A stretch of 64,000 nt of DNA from Chryseolinea soli (GTDB taxonomy: Bacteria > Bacteroidota > Bacteroidia > Cytophagales > Cyclobacteriaceae): positions 5,022,001 to 5,086,000 of the forward strand of contig NZ_CP032382.1 of assembly GCF_003589925.1 (NCBI RefSeq), read 5' to 3'. Below are positions 8,426 to 17,726 of the stretch, in pieces. Every line of letters begins with the position of its first letter. Position 1 is the first letter of the stretch. The notes beneath the pieces are model-generated. The model worked only from the letters and a program-made list of their open reading frames with translations, was not told where the DNA came from and did no database searches. The translations under genes were made by a program, and so were the position numbers.

Positions 8426-8701
8426 AAATATTTTTAAATCAAGATTAGCGTTATTTCCGATCGTATATAACGAAATTAATAAAACTCAGGCCTTGATGCT
8501 TCATGGTTCCGGCCCCGGAAGATGGGGCGAGCCTTTTTTTCTGCGAATCACCGTTTGTTTATGACTAACAGTGCAGCACCACCGCTATACGTCAATCCGA
8601 TCCGGACGTTTGGTCTCGGCGATTGATCGGAAAGGGAATTTCAAATTTTTGGGACCAACCGTGCCGTGCGGGCAATCAAAAATGTTTGTAACTTGTTCGG
8701 C

Positions 8702-9730
8702 ATGGGAATCCCTTTTGAAGTTTTACTTTTGACAAGCGGGGCAGGCGCCCTGCAGAGCGCTTTTTTTAGCGTCTATCTTTTTTCGATCCGCAAGGAAAGA
8801 AGTCTTGCCAATATCCTGCTGGCGTTGTTGCTATTAGCCTTTGCCGTCCGCATCGTAAAATCTGTGGTTTATTACTTTTCCCTGGGGCACCAGGTTTCAA
8901 CCGTGGTGATGAATTTCGGTTTTGGCGCCAACCTGGCCATTTTTCCCCTGCTGCTGCTCTATCTGAATTCCTTCCATAAAAAGGACTACCGCTTTGATTG
9001 GCGGAAGCATTTACCACACCTGGTCCCAGCCTTACTGGTCATTCTCCTCAGCCCAGTGCTGACTTCCTATTTTTGGATGCAACAACACGGCTATGAGATC
9101 TCCTTATGGTCTGCCGCGTTGTATCTGCCGTTTTGCGTTCGGGTGGTCGTTATGAACTTCCTAAACATTAACAAGACACAAAGGATCTGGGTGCTGAGCG
9201 TTATGGTGGGTGTCGTGTTGGTTTGGGCTGGATACATGGCAAATTTTATTTTTGGCCTGGTTCCCTACATTGCCGCACCGGTTCTATTTTCTTTTCTGAT
9301 CTATTTCATGAGCTACCTGGGGCTGAAGAAAGGTGAGCTCTTCAGACCTCGTGAAAAGTATGAGCGCTCGGCCTATAGCGAGGACCAAATTGACCGGTGC
9401 TTTGAAGAATTGCAAACCTGTCTTGCCGGCCGCCATCCTTACCGGGAGGCCACCATCACCCTGCCGAAAATGGCGGACCAATTGAAGGTCCCCACAAACC
9501 TGTTGTCTGAAACGATAAACCGGCGCACGCAACAGTCCTTTCCGGACTACATCAATACCTTCCGGATCAAGGATGCCCAGGCGCGGTTAAAAGACCCGGC
9601 CTACGCCAACGAAAAGATCGCCACGATAGCCCGTGAAACCGGGTTTAGAAGTATTTCCGTGTTCAATGCTGCCTTCAAAAAGCATACGAACACGACGCCG
9701 TCAGCCTATCGCGACGGTTCTCCAGCGTAA
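8702..9730 (+). CDS. Membrane-anchored AraC family regulator
   Basis: 342 residues from the ATG at 8702; an upstream in-frame ATG at 8666 is less likely. The N-terminal two-thirds is a membrane domain of about seven hydrophobic helices (residues 1-215, starting GIPFEVLLLTSGAGALQSAFF). It is followed by a linker and an AraC HTH at about 240-340: ITLPKMADQLKVPTNLLSETINR, then FPDYINTFRIKDAQ, then IATIARETGFRSISVFNAAFKKHT. This 7TM-plus-AraC layout is widespread in Bacteroidota and is presumed to sense a membrane or periplasmic signal. It lies directly upstream of, and in line with, the molybdenum hydroxylase genes, and probably controls them. Confidence 0.88.
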   Translation: MGIPFEVLLLTSGAGALQSAFFSVYLFSIRKERSLANILLALLLLAFAVRIVKSVVYYFSLGHQVSTVVMNFGFGANLAIFPLLLLYLNSFHKKDYRFDWRKHLPHLVPALLVILLSPVLTSYFWMQQHGYEISLWSAALYLPFCVRVVVMNFLNINKTQRIWVLSVMVGVVLVWAGYMANFIFGLVPYIAAPVLFSFLIYFMSYLGLKKGELFRPREKYERSAYSEDQIDRCFEELQTCLAGRHPYREATITLPKMADQLKVPTNLLSETINRRTQQSFPDYINTFRIKDAQARLKDPAYANEKIATIARETGFRSISVFNAAFKKHTNTTPSAYRDGSPA

Positions 9731-9733
9731 AAT

Positions 9734-9763
9734 CTGATTTTTTATTCCTGTTTTATAAATCAG
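9734..9763. promoter_or_regulatory. Inverted repeat between AraC regulator and iorA-like gene
   Basis: CTGATTT (9734-9740) and AAATCAG (9757-9763) form a 7-bp dyad just after the regulator's stop codon. There is no T-run, so it is more likely a protein site or mRNA hairpin than a terminator. Confidence 0.3.
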
Positions 9764-9848
9764 GTAGTGTAAAATGCCCGTCCCGTAGCCCGTCGGCGGC
9801 TTGCTTCCGTATTTGCAGTGTTCTCCGTGAATATCATCCTTACTGCAA

Positions 9849-10313
9849 ATGAAAACGTATAGCATCACCGTAAATCGCAAACCCTACGAGGTGGAGGCCG
9901 AGCCCGACGTGCCCCTGTTGTGGATTCTCCGGGATTACCTGGGACTGAAGGGGACTAAATTTGGGTGCGGAATTGCCTCGTGCGGGGCCTGCACCGTCCA
10001 CCTGAACAACAACCCGGTCAGGTCATGCCAATTGCGCATCTCGGCCATTCCGGCCAATGCAAAGATCACGACCATAGAAGGCATTGGGGAGGATGCACTC
10101 CACCCGGTTCAGAAGGCCTGGATTGAACTCCAGGTGCCGCAATGTGGCTATTGCCAGTCCGGGCAAATCATGTCGGCCGTCGCACTCTTAGCAAAAAAGC
10201 CCATGCCCTCCGATCAGGACATCGACGCTGCGCTGGCGGGAAATCTCTGCCGCTGTGGCACCTACGATAGAATAAGAAAAGCCATTCACCTGGCTTGTGA
10301 AAACCCAAAATAA
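9849..10313 (+). CDS. [2Fe-2S] subunit of an isoquinoline 1-oxidoreductase-type molybdenum hydroxylase
   Basis: 154 residues, the usual length for the small subunit of xanthine-dehydrogenase-family enzymes. The plant-type ferredoxin cluster ligands are Cys40, Cys45, Cys48 and Cys60 ([10 protein letters not shown]). The second cluster uses Cys99, Cys102, Cys134 and Cys136 ([20 protein letters not shown]). All eight ligands are present. It passes electrons from the molybdenum centre of the partner encoded next (10330-12507) to an acceptor. No FAD subunit or cytochrome c gene is nearby, as expected for the two-subunit IorAB type. The actual substrate is unknown. Confidence 0.93.
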   Translation: MKTYSITVNRKPYEVEAEPDVPLLWILRDYLGLKGTKFGCGIASCGACTVHLNNNPVRSCQLRISAIPANAKITTIEGIGEDALHPVQKAWIELQVPQCGYCQSGQIMSAVALLAKKPMPSDQDIDAALAGNLCRCGTYDRIRKAIHLACENPK

Positions 10314-10329
10314 TGCGGGAAGATTTTGT

Positions 10330-12507
10330 ATGAACGTAAACGATAATTTTTTAAGAACCGGGCGCCGGGATTTCATAAAGCAAGCAGGCCTTGCCACCCT
10401 GGGGCTGGTGATTGGGGTTGATTCCTTTTCAAAGATCCGCAATCTTTCCGGACGAAACGGATTAATTGATCAATTCGAAATCAACCCCTTCATTCTGATC
10501 GGCATCGACAATACGATCACGATCGTCAATCCCCGCAACGACATGGGGCAGGGCACCCTCCACTCGGTCCCGGCTATGATTGCCGAGGAACTGGAAGTAT
10601 CGCTGGCCCAGATCACGATCATACAAAGCGACGGGCAAAGTAAGTACGGTGCGCAAACCTCCGGAAACAGTAGCTCGATTAGAAGGCTATGGTTGCCTCT
10701 GCGAAAAGCTGGCGCGGCAACAAAGGAAATGTTGATCAAAGCTGCCGCACGGAGATGGAGCGTTTCAGAGAGCGAGTGCCACGCGAGAGCAGCAAGGATT
10801 TTTAGAAAGGGCAGCGATAAGAGTTTTACCTACGGCGAACTTGCCGAAGAAGCCTCTAAACTAGAAATACCCACCGATCCCGTCCTAAAGAATCCCGCAG
10901 ACTTCAACATTATCGGGAAGGATATCAAACGGGCAGAAATTCCACCGCGAACGACGGGGAAAGCCGTCTATGGGATCGACATCGAAGTGCCCGGTATGGT
11001 CTACGCTTCCATACTTCACAGCCCGATGCTCTTTGCAAAAATCGTGACCATCGACGATGGCGATGCATTGAAAATACCAGGCGTCTTGCGGGTGATGAAG
11101 TGTGAACGGAAAATGATCCATCGCGATGCGGAGTCCGTTGCCGTGATCGCCACAAACTGGTGGGCAGCCTCCAAAGGAAGAAACGCACTCAAAGTGCAAT
11201 GGGATAATTCGAACTTGAGTGAGGTCCTTGATACGGCCGATTATTTTCAAAGGTGTCATGCACAAGTCAAGGAGGAAGGCATCAATCACCATGAGTTGGG
11301 TGACTTCAGCAGAAAGTTCAAGGTGGCAACGTCCAGGTTGGAATGCACTTATGAAACACCGTTTCTGTCGCATGCCCCGATTGAACCGGAAAACACCACG
11401 GCACACGTAAAGGAAGATGGTTCCGTAGAGATCTGGGCTCCGATCCAGGGACCGGGAGAGACCTTGCCGGACGTGGCGAGCTATCTCAATATCCCCGTGG
11501 AAAAAATTAAGATCCACACGATTTTGATGGGGGGATCTTTTGGACGGAAAGCTTACATCGACTTTGTGAAAGAAGCCTGTTTTCTTTCCCATACGCTGAA
11601 GGTTCCCGTAAAAGTGATCTGGACACGCGAGGACGATATCGCGCAAGGCCCTTACCGCCCTGGGCTGCTCAGTCACATGCAGGGATTTGTTGAAGCGGGG
11701 AAGATCACCGGATTTCATCATCACATCATCGGCGAATCCATCTTGCGACAAGTTTTCAAAGGACTGGCCGACGACGAAGCCGATCCGTGGATGGGCGGGG
11801 AATTGAAAGACAACACCCGGTATGAATTTAAGACTTCGAATAAAGTAAGTTGGACGAATGTGAAGACGGAAATACCCATCATGTGGTGGCGATCGGTCAA
11901 CGCATCGAATTTGGCCTGGGGACAGGAGTGCTTCATCGATGAGCTTGCCCACCTGGCCGGCAAGGACCCACTTGCTGCCAGGCTGGAGTTGTTGGAGGAT
12001 GAAAGATTTATAAAAGTACTCAAAACACTCGCGGAAAAATCAGACTACTATGCGAAGACAACACCGGGAACAGGAAAAGGCATCGCGCTATTCAAAGCCT
12101 TCGAGACCATCTGTGCATGTTGTGTGGCGGTATCCGCGAACAACGGGGGAGTAAGGATCGACAAGGTCGTATCCGTTATCGACTGCGGAATGTACGTGAA
12201 CGCCGACACGGTTCGGGCGCAAACGGAAGGCAACATCGTGATGGGATTGTCGGCTGCCATAAAGGGCGGTATCATTTTTAAAAAGGGTGTTTGCCAGCAA
12301 TCCAATTTCAATAACTATCATGTCCTTCGTATGCATGAGATGCCGGCTGTGGAAGTTTTTATTATGGAGAATGGTGAAGCTCCGGGTGGAGTGGGAGAAG
12401 CAGGTTTGCCGCCGGTGGCGCCTGCGTTAGGGAATGCCATCTTTTCTGCGTGTGGGGTTCGGGTTAGGAATCTCCCGGTTGACCTCACTACGTTGGTAAA
12501 GGGCTGA
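10330..12507 (+). CDS. Molybdopterin-binding large subunit, IorB-type (xanthine dehydrogenase family)
   Basis: 725 residues from the ATG at 10330 (an in-frame ATG at 10297 would overlap the previous gene). The N-terminus carries a twin-arginine motif, TGRRDFIKQAG with Arg12/Arg13, followed by a hydrophobic stretch, so the enzyme is probably exported folded by Tat. The partner small subunit has no signal and would be carried along. Characteristic blocks are NPRNDMGQGTLHSVPAMIAE, SSIRRLWLPLRKAGAATKEML, GGSFGRKAYIDF, and near the C-terminus GGVGEAGLPPVAPALGNAI with the active-site Glu. The substrate is likely an N-heterocycle or aldehyde, but this is family inference only. Accessory genes for cofactor sulfuration are not in the window. 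Confidence 0.92.
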   Translation: MNVNDNFLRTGRRDFIKQAGLATLGLVIGVDSFSKIRNLSGRNGLIDQFEINPFILIGIDNTITIVNPRNDMGQGTLHSVPAMIAEELEVSLAQITIIQSDGQSKYGAQTSGNSSSIRRLWLPLRKAGAATKEMLIKAAARRWSVSESECHARAARIFRKGSDKSFTYGELAEEASKLEIPTDPVLKNPADFNIIGKDIKRAEIPPRTTGKAVYGIDIEVPGMVYASILHSPMLFAKIVTIDDGDALKIPGVLRVMKCERKMIHRDAESVAVIATNWWAASKGRNALKVQWDNSNLSEVLDTADYFQRCHAQVKEEGINHHELGDFSRKFKVATSRLECTYETPFLSHAPIEPENTTAHVKEDGSVEIWAPIQGPGETLPDVASYLNIPVEKIKIHTILMGGSFGRKAYIDFVKEACFLSHTLKVPVKVIWTREDDIAQGPYRPGLLSHMQGFVEAGKITGFHHHIIGESILRQVFKGLADDEADPWMGGELKDNTRYEFKTSNKVSWTNVKTEIPIMWWRSVNASNLAWGQECFIDELAHLAGKDPLAARLELLEDERFIKVLKTLAEKSDYYAKTTPGTGKGIALFKAFETICACCVAVSANNGGVRIDKVVSVIDCGMYVNADTVRAQTEGNIVMGLSAAIKGGIIFKKGVCQQSNFNNYHVLRMHEMPAVEVFIMENGEAPGGVGEAGLPPVAPALGNAIFSACGVRVRNLPVDLTTLVKG

Positions 12508-12573
12508 GTCGTATTCAAATGCACTAAACAGAGAACGCAAAGAAATACCTTGGTGTCCTGGCTATAAAATGAA

Positions 12574-12608
12574 GAAGCCGTCTCGATCATCGAGACGGCT
12601 TCTTTTTT
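12574..12608. terminator. Strong bidirectional terminator
   Basis: A long GC-rich stem, GAAGCCGTCTCG / CGAGACGGCTTC, with an ATCAT loop followed by TTTTTT; A-rich on the other side. It sits between the convergent iorB-like and SusD genes and should end both. Confidence 0.88.
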
Positions 12609-12629
12609 ACTACGGTTTAAACTACTTCG

Positions 12630-14357
12630 TCAATACCCCTGGTTCTGGGTCAGTGTCGGTTGGCCGCCAATCTGGGTGTTGAGGATCTCCTGGATCGGAA
12701 TGGGGAAATACTCGTGTTTGCTGGGCACAAACTGGACGTTCTTCAGGTACGAACGTTTTGTGCCTTCCACCAGGTAATAGGCGTTGAGAGTTTCGGCGGC
12801 AATTTTCCAGCGCACGAGGTCGAAGCGACGGTGGCCTTCCATGGCAAACTCCAGGCGTTGTTCGAATTGAACAGCCTTGAGGGCCAGGGCGGCGTCGGTC
12901 CACGTGGTGGTGTATTCGCCAATGAGGTAGTTGGCGGCTGGTGTGCCGTCGGCATTTTTCACAAAGCCATCGGGATGGGCTGCTCTCGCGCGGATCTGGT
13001 TCACATAGCCGCGGGCGGTTTCAAGATCACCTTGTTTCACGGCAATTTCGGCGAGCCACAGGATCACATGCGAGTAGCGGATCATGCGATAGTTGTTGGC
13101 ATTGAGACGCGGGTTTCCGGCAAACGTGGCGGAGCCGACATCGGACCGGTACATCACGTGTTTCTTCGGAGAGTAAGGACCGCCATAGGCCTGGTCGCGC
13201 ACGTAGGTCTTGCCGGGATGCACACCCCAGTCGAGATAGGGAATACCGCGGCGTCCAACGGTCCAGTCGAGACGGGGGTCAACGGTGCCGGTATACGGTG
13301 TGAAAGGCGCTGTGGCTTCGATACCCTGGTCGCTCGTGACGTCGGCGTCGTTGAACGTGTCGAGCAGAGGCAACCCGTTCGCATCGGTCTTGAAGGCATT
13401 CACGAGGTTCTGTGACGGTTGGAAAAATCCGCAGCACGTAGTCACACCGCCACCACCATAGGGATAGTTAAGCGTTGAACCGATATTGCCGTTTTCGCCG
13501 CCCGGTGCACCGTCGTTCACGGAATACTGTACTTCGAAGATGGATTCCTTATTGTTGTTGGTGACCTGGCGGAAATTGTCGTGGTATTTATCCATGAGTG
13601 CAAACTGATTGCTGGCCACGATCTCTTCGAGCAGGGTTTTGGCATCGCCCCATTTTTCCTGGAACAAATAAGCTTTTGCCAGTGTGGCGGCAGCGGCCCA
13701 TTTAGAGGCACGGCCCGGCGAGGCCTGCTTGGTGGGAAGCACTCCGTAGGCGGCTTGCAGATCGGCTTCGATCTTGGGCCAGATGTCTGCGGTGTTCGGT
13801 ACCTTGGTGCTTTCCAGGTTATTCGGATCGTAGGTGACCTCATCGATGTAGGGCACCATGTTGTACATTTTCTTCAGTTCGAAATGAAAATGTCCGCGCA
13901 GAAAGCGGGCTTCGGCAACAATCTGTGCGCGTTCGGCATCAGAGATGTCGGTTACCTTGGCCAGAAGTTGCAAGGCGTCGTTGCAACGCGCAATGCCGTC
14001 GTACATGCCCCGCCACTTGCCTCTGAAATAGATATTGTCAGAAGCGATGTTGGCTTGTTCGATCAGGGAGATCGGAGGTTGGTCGCCTGCGATCGTTCCC
14101 TTGTAGGCATCGTCGGAGGCCACACTGCCATAAACCCAGTTGTCGGCACCGACCTGGTATGACCGGTAAGCACCTTCTGCGGTGGCCCAGCCATCCAGCA
14201 TGGAGTAGGCTGCCACGAGAAGCGAATTGACGCCTTTGGTATTTTGTAAAGTGGTGGCGCTGAGCGCCGCTTTAGGCTTCACATCCAGGAACGAATCGGA
14301 ACAGGCGCTCCACAGCGTGAGGAGGATGACGCCACATAGGATCGTGATCTTTTTCAT
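12630..14357 (-). CDS. RagB/SusD family nutrient-binding outer-membrane lipoprotein
   Basis: 575 residues from the ATG at 14357 (MKKITILCGVILL), which yields a lipoprotein signal with lipobox WSAC. Family features are the N-terminal DSFLDVKPKAALS, the TPR-like helical region (ARFLRGHFHFELKKMYNMVPYID; ATLAKAYLFQEKWGDAKTLLEEI) and the C-terminal block RMIRYSHVILWLAEIAVKQGDLETARGYVNQIRARA, then QRLEFAMEGHRRFDLVRWK. It caps the SusC barrel encoded immediately upstream (39 bases apart, same strand) and binds the polymer or oligomer to be imported. No hydrolase gene is adjacent, so the substrate is unknown. Confidence 0.95.
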   Translation of the reverse strand: MKKITILCGVILLTLWSACSDSFLDVKPKAALSATTLQNTKGVNSLLVAAYSMLDGWATAEGAYRSYQVGADNWVYGSVASDDAYKGTIAGDQPPISLIEQANIASDNIYFRGKWRGMYDGIARCNDALQLLAKVTDISDAERAQIVAEARFLRGHFHFELKKMYNMVPYIDEVTYDPNNLESTKVPNTADIWPKIEADLQAAYGVLPTKQASPGRASKWAAAATLAKAYLFQEKWGDAKTLLEEIVASNQFALMDKYHDNFRQVTNNNKESIFEVQYSVNDGAPGGENGNIGSTLNYPYGGGGVTTCCGFFQPSQNLVNAFKTDANGLPLLDTFNDADVTSDQGIEATAPFTPYTGTVDPRLDWTVGRRGIPYLDWGVHPGKTYVRDQAYGGPYSPKKHVMYRSDVGSATFAGNPRLNANNYRMIRYSHVILWLAEIAVKQGDLETARGYVNQIRARAAHPDGFVKNADGTPAANYLIGEYTTTWTDAALALKAVQFEQRLEFAMEGHRRFDLVRWKIAAETLNAYYLVEGTKRSYLKNVQFVPSKHEYFPIPIQEILNTQIGGQPTLTQNQGY

Positions 14358-14396
14358 GTGTATAATGTTTGATCGATTTTTCATAAACAGCATTCG

Positions 14397-17300
14397 TTAG
14401 AAGGTTAAATTCAGACCCACCAGGTATTGCTTTGCTGCGGGGTACGCTCCGCCATCCACACCGAGTTGGCGATCGGTTCCGGCCGTGTATTGAAAGCTTC
14501 CGCCAACGCGGTCGTTGCCCGACGTGTAGTTACGCAGGTTGATCTCGGGGTCCATACCCGAATAGTTGGTGATGGTCCACAGGTTTTGTCCTTGAACATA
14601 AACGCGAACGGAGGACATACCAATTTTGGACACCAGTCCTTTGGGCAGGGTGTAGGTCAGTTGAATGTTCTTGAAACGGAAATACGAGCCCGACTCCAGG
14701 TAGTAGGTCGAAGGCAGGATGCTCACCTGGTCGCTGGAGGTTAACTGCGGAAGAACGGCGTCGGTCTTGCCCGGTCTCCACGAATCGTTGAGCATGCGCG
14801 TGCTCCGGTTTCCGGCAAAGGTGGGGAAGTCGGTCCAGTACTTCACATAGTTGAAGATCTGGTTGCCATAAACACCTTGACCGAAAAGGGTGAGTCCGAA
14901 GTTTTTATAGTTGACATTGATGTTGATGCCATAGGTGAAATCGGGGTGCGGATTGCCAATGATGGAAAGGTCCTTCGTATTGATCACGCCGTCGTTGTTC
15001 ACATCCCGGAATTTAAACCGGCCTGCTTTGTTCTGGTTGGTGCCCAGGTTGTTCACAGGGGCTGCGGCGGCCTCGTCGTCGGTTTGAAAAATACCATCGA
15101 TGGTATAGCCGAAGAAGGAAGAGATGGGATAGTTCTGCTGCGTAACGATGAAGTTTTGAATGCGCTCATCATTGAGACCGAACAATTGCGTATTGGCGTC
15201 GCCATTGGTTTTGGTAACCACGTTGCGATAGGTACTGAAATTACCCTCGATGTTGTAGGTGAGCTCGTTGCCCATCGCCTGACCGTGGTAAGCCAACGCG
15301 AGATCGATTCCGCGATTCCGCATGGTTCCGATGTTCTGATAGGGCACGGTGGCTACACCTGACGTGAGCGGCGCTGCTACAGGGAACAGCATGTCGGTCG
15401 TGTTGCGTGTATACCAATCCAGGTTCACATCGAATTTGCCATTCATCAAGGTAACATCAAGACCAATGTTGGTGGAGGTTGTAGTTTCCCATTTTGCTTT
15501 CGGGTTTCCGAATTGCGTTAACTCATACCCGGGAATGGCCGTAGTGCGGGTGCCGTTCAGGTCGTAGAAGGAGGTGGCGGGGTTGGTGGAGAAGATGGTT
15601 AGGGGGTTATAAAAACCGATCTCCTGGTTCCCCGTTTGTCCCCAGCCCACACGCAGTTTGGCGCGGTCGAGCCAGGTGTTCATGTTTTGAGCAAACGATT
15701 CTTCCGAGAACACCCAGCCAGCGCTCACGGCCGGGAAATACGCTACCAGGTTTGCGGCAGAGAACCGCGAGGAGCGGTCGCGGCGCACGGTTCCTTCCAA
15801 CAGGTATTTGTCTTTCAAATTGTAGTTCACCTTGGCGAATTCAGACGCGAGGCTCCAGTTGTTCGCACCGCCGTTGTTGGTTTGAACACCCGTGCCACCA
15901 CTCAGATAACGGTTCTCGATATCGTCGGAGGCGAAATTGGTGCGGCTGGCATCGAAGGTTTCATAGTAATCTTTGATGGACTCGACACCGAGGATGAAGT
16001 TAAATTTGTGGATGTCGTTGATCGTGGCGTTGTAGGTGAGGGTGTTGAACCACGTCCAGGTCCATTCGTAGTTGTTGGTTGTTTTTAACGAATTCGATCC
16101 GCGGGATTCGGCCGATTCGATGTCGCGTATGGTATAGTCCCGGAAATTGAAGATGTTGTAGTCGATGCCGAAGCTGGTTTTGGCCGTGAGGTTTTCGAGG
16201 ATGTCGTACTCGGCATAGGCATTTCCAAACAGGCGTACTTCCCTCTGAATGTTGTCTTTGTTGCGCCACAGGTCGGCCACGGGATTCCGCGAGTTGTCGA
16301 GGTCGGTGCCCCGGGTACCGGCAAATGTTGTTCCCGAAACGTCATAGACGGGCACGATCGGCTGGATACGGAAGGCGAAGGATGTGGGGTTGCTTTCCTG
16401 GCTGTTTCCATTGGGCTGGTTCACCCGTTGGGTAGTAGCGATCTGAAGGTTTTCGCCTACGCGGAATTTTTTATTGATGTTGAACTCCGTGTTTGCCCGT
16501 ATGGAATAGCGTTTGAAGTTCGTGTAGATCATGATCCCTTTTTGATCGAAATAATTTAAGGACATGGCATAACGTCCGCTCTCGTTACCACCCGAGACAC
16601 CGATCTGGTGGTTCTGGATGGGCGCCGGGTTGAAGATCTCGTCCAGCCAGTTGGTGCCGCTCTTGTTGGCTTTGGTGATGAGCCATTTGGTCTTGTTGAA
16701 ATCGGCGGCGTCGATGTTGTTGCTGTAGTTGATGTATTTTCCACTGGCATCCTGGGCCACACGGGGATCGCCTTCCATGGCACCTGCCGGGAAAATGTAG
16801 TCCGGGATGACCGGCGTGGCACCATTGCCAAATTGAGCGTGTACGGGGTTGCCATTCGCTCCTACAGCGCCCGCGTTTTTACGCGCCTCCCAGGTCAGGT
16901 CGGCATACTGCTGGGTGTTCAGCATGCTCAACAGCTTGCCGGGACGTTGCGTGCCAATGTACATGTCGTAGGTAAAAACGGGCTTGCCGGCTTTTCCCTT
17001 TTTGGTGGTGATGATCACCACGCCGTTCCCGGCGCGCGAGCCATAGATCGAAGCAGACGACGCGTCCTTCAACACTTGAATCGACTCGATGTCGTTCTGG
17101 TTGATGGTGTTTAAATTACCTTTGGTGGGGACACCGTCGATAACGTAGAGGGGAGAGTTGTCGGTAACGGTACCAAAGCCACGGATGCGAACCATGACGC
17201 CACCACCGGGGCTGTTCTCATTCCCCACGTTGACGCCGGCCACCTTGCCTTGCATGGCTTGACCCAGGTTGGTCGAAGGCGTGGAGAGCAAACGGTCGGA

Positions 17301-17726
17301 CGCGATCGTGGACACGGCACCGGTGATGTCGCGTTTGGATTGCGATCCATAACCGGTGACCACCACTTCGGACAGCGACACGATGTCGACGGCCAGGGTC
17401 ACGTTGATCTCCGTTCGGTTGTCGATGCTCACTTCTTGTGTCACATAGCCGATGAATGAAAAGATCAGCGACGTGCTGTTGTCAGGCACCACGAGCGAAA
17501 AGTTGCCGTCCGAATCGGTTGTAGTACCGGTCGTGGTACCCTTCACCAGGACGTTTACGCCCGGCAAGGATTCGCCGGTTTCTTCTGTTACTTTACCTTT
17601 GATCGTTATTTCGGGCGCCACCGGGCTGTCGGGCGTCCGCGCTTTCGAGAACACCGCTTCGGGCATGAAGCATAGTGTTGCTGACAAGGCAATACAGCAT
17701 AATGCATTGCGTAATTGATTACTCAT
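14397..17726 (-). CDS. SusC/RagA family TonB-linked outer-membrane protein
   Basis: 1109 residues. Signal peptide to about residue 28, then a carboxypeptidase-regulatory-like domain (ITIKGKVTEETGESLPGVNV; GTTTDSDGNFSLVVPD), then the TonB-box/plug junction LSEVVVTGYGSQSKRDITGAV. The plug contains VRIRGFGTVTDNSPLYVIDGVP and IESIQVLKDASSASIYGSRAGNGVVIITTKKG, the SusC signature. A large barrel ends in KQYLVGLNLTF. It forms an importer with the SusD protein encoded 39 bases downstream. No sigma/anti-sigma pair, hybrid two-component regulator or LacI gene is next to it, so its regulation is not apparent. Confidence 0.96.
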   Translation of the reverse strand: MSNQLRNALCCIALSATLCFMPEAVFSKARTPDSPVAPEITIKGKVTEETGESLPGVNVLVKGTTTGTTTDSDGNFSLVVPDNSTSLIFSFIGYVTQEVSIDNRTEINVTLAVDIVSLSEVVVTGYGSQSKRDITGAVSTIASDRLLSTPSTNLGQAMQGKVAGVNVGNENSPGGGVMVRIRGFGTVTDNSPLYVIDGVPTKGNLNTINQNDIESIQVLKDASSASIYGSRAGNGVVIITTKKGKAGKPVFTYDMYIGTQRPGKLLSMLNTQQYADLTWEARKNAGAVGANGNPVHAQFGNGATPVIPDYIFPAGAMEGDPRVAQDASGKYINYSNNIDAADFNKTKWLITKANKSGTNWLDEIFNPAPIQNHQIGVSGGNESGRYAMSLNYFDQKGIMIYTNFKRYSIRANTEFNINKKFRVGENLQIATTQRVNQPNGNSQESNPTSFAFRIQPIVPVYDVSGTTFAGTRGTDLDNSRNPVADLWRNKDNIQREVRLFGNAYAEYDILENLTAKTSFGIDYNIFNFRDYTIRDIESAESRGSNSLKTTNNYEWTWTWFNTLTYNATINDIHKFNFILGVESIKDYYETFDASRTNFASDDIENRYLSGGTGVQTNNGGANNWSLASEFAKVNYNLKDKYLLEGTVRRDRSSRFSAANLVAYFPAVSAGWVFSEESFAQNMNTWLDRAKLRVGWGQTGNQEIGFYNPLTIFSTNPATSFYDLNGTRTTAIPGYELTQFGNPKAKWETTTSTNIGLDVTLMNGKFDVNLDWYTRNTTDMLFPVAAPLTSGVATVPYQNIGTMRNRGIDLALAYHGQAMGNELTYNIEGNFSTYRNVVTKTNGDANTQLFGLNDERIQNFIVTQQNYPISSFFGYTIDGIFQTDDEAAAAPVNNLGTNQNKAGRFKFRDVNNDGVINTKDLSIIGNPHPDFTYGININVNYKNFGLTLFGQGVYGNQIFNYVKYWTDFPTFAGNRSTRMLNDSWRPGKTDAVLPQLTSSDQVSILPSTYYLESGSYFRFKNIQLTYTLPKGLVSKIGMSSVRVYVQGQNLWTITNYSGMDPEINLRNYTSGNDRVGGSFQYTAGTDRQLGVDGGAYPAAKQYLVGLNLTF

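Noticed and set aside
12630..17726. A polysaccharide utilisation locus around the first SusC/SusD pair
   Set aside because: No glycoside hydrolase, lyase, sulfatase or PUL-type regulator is adjacent. Only the uptake pair can be supported.
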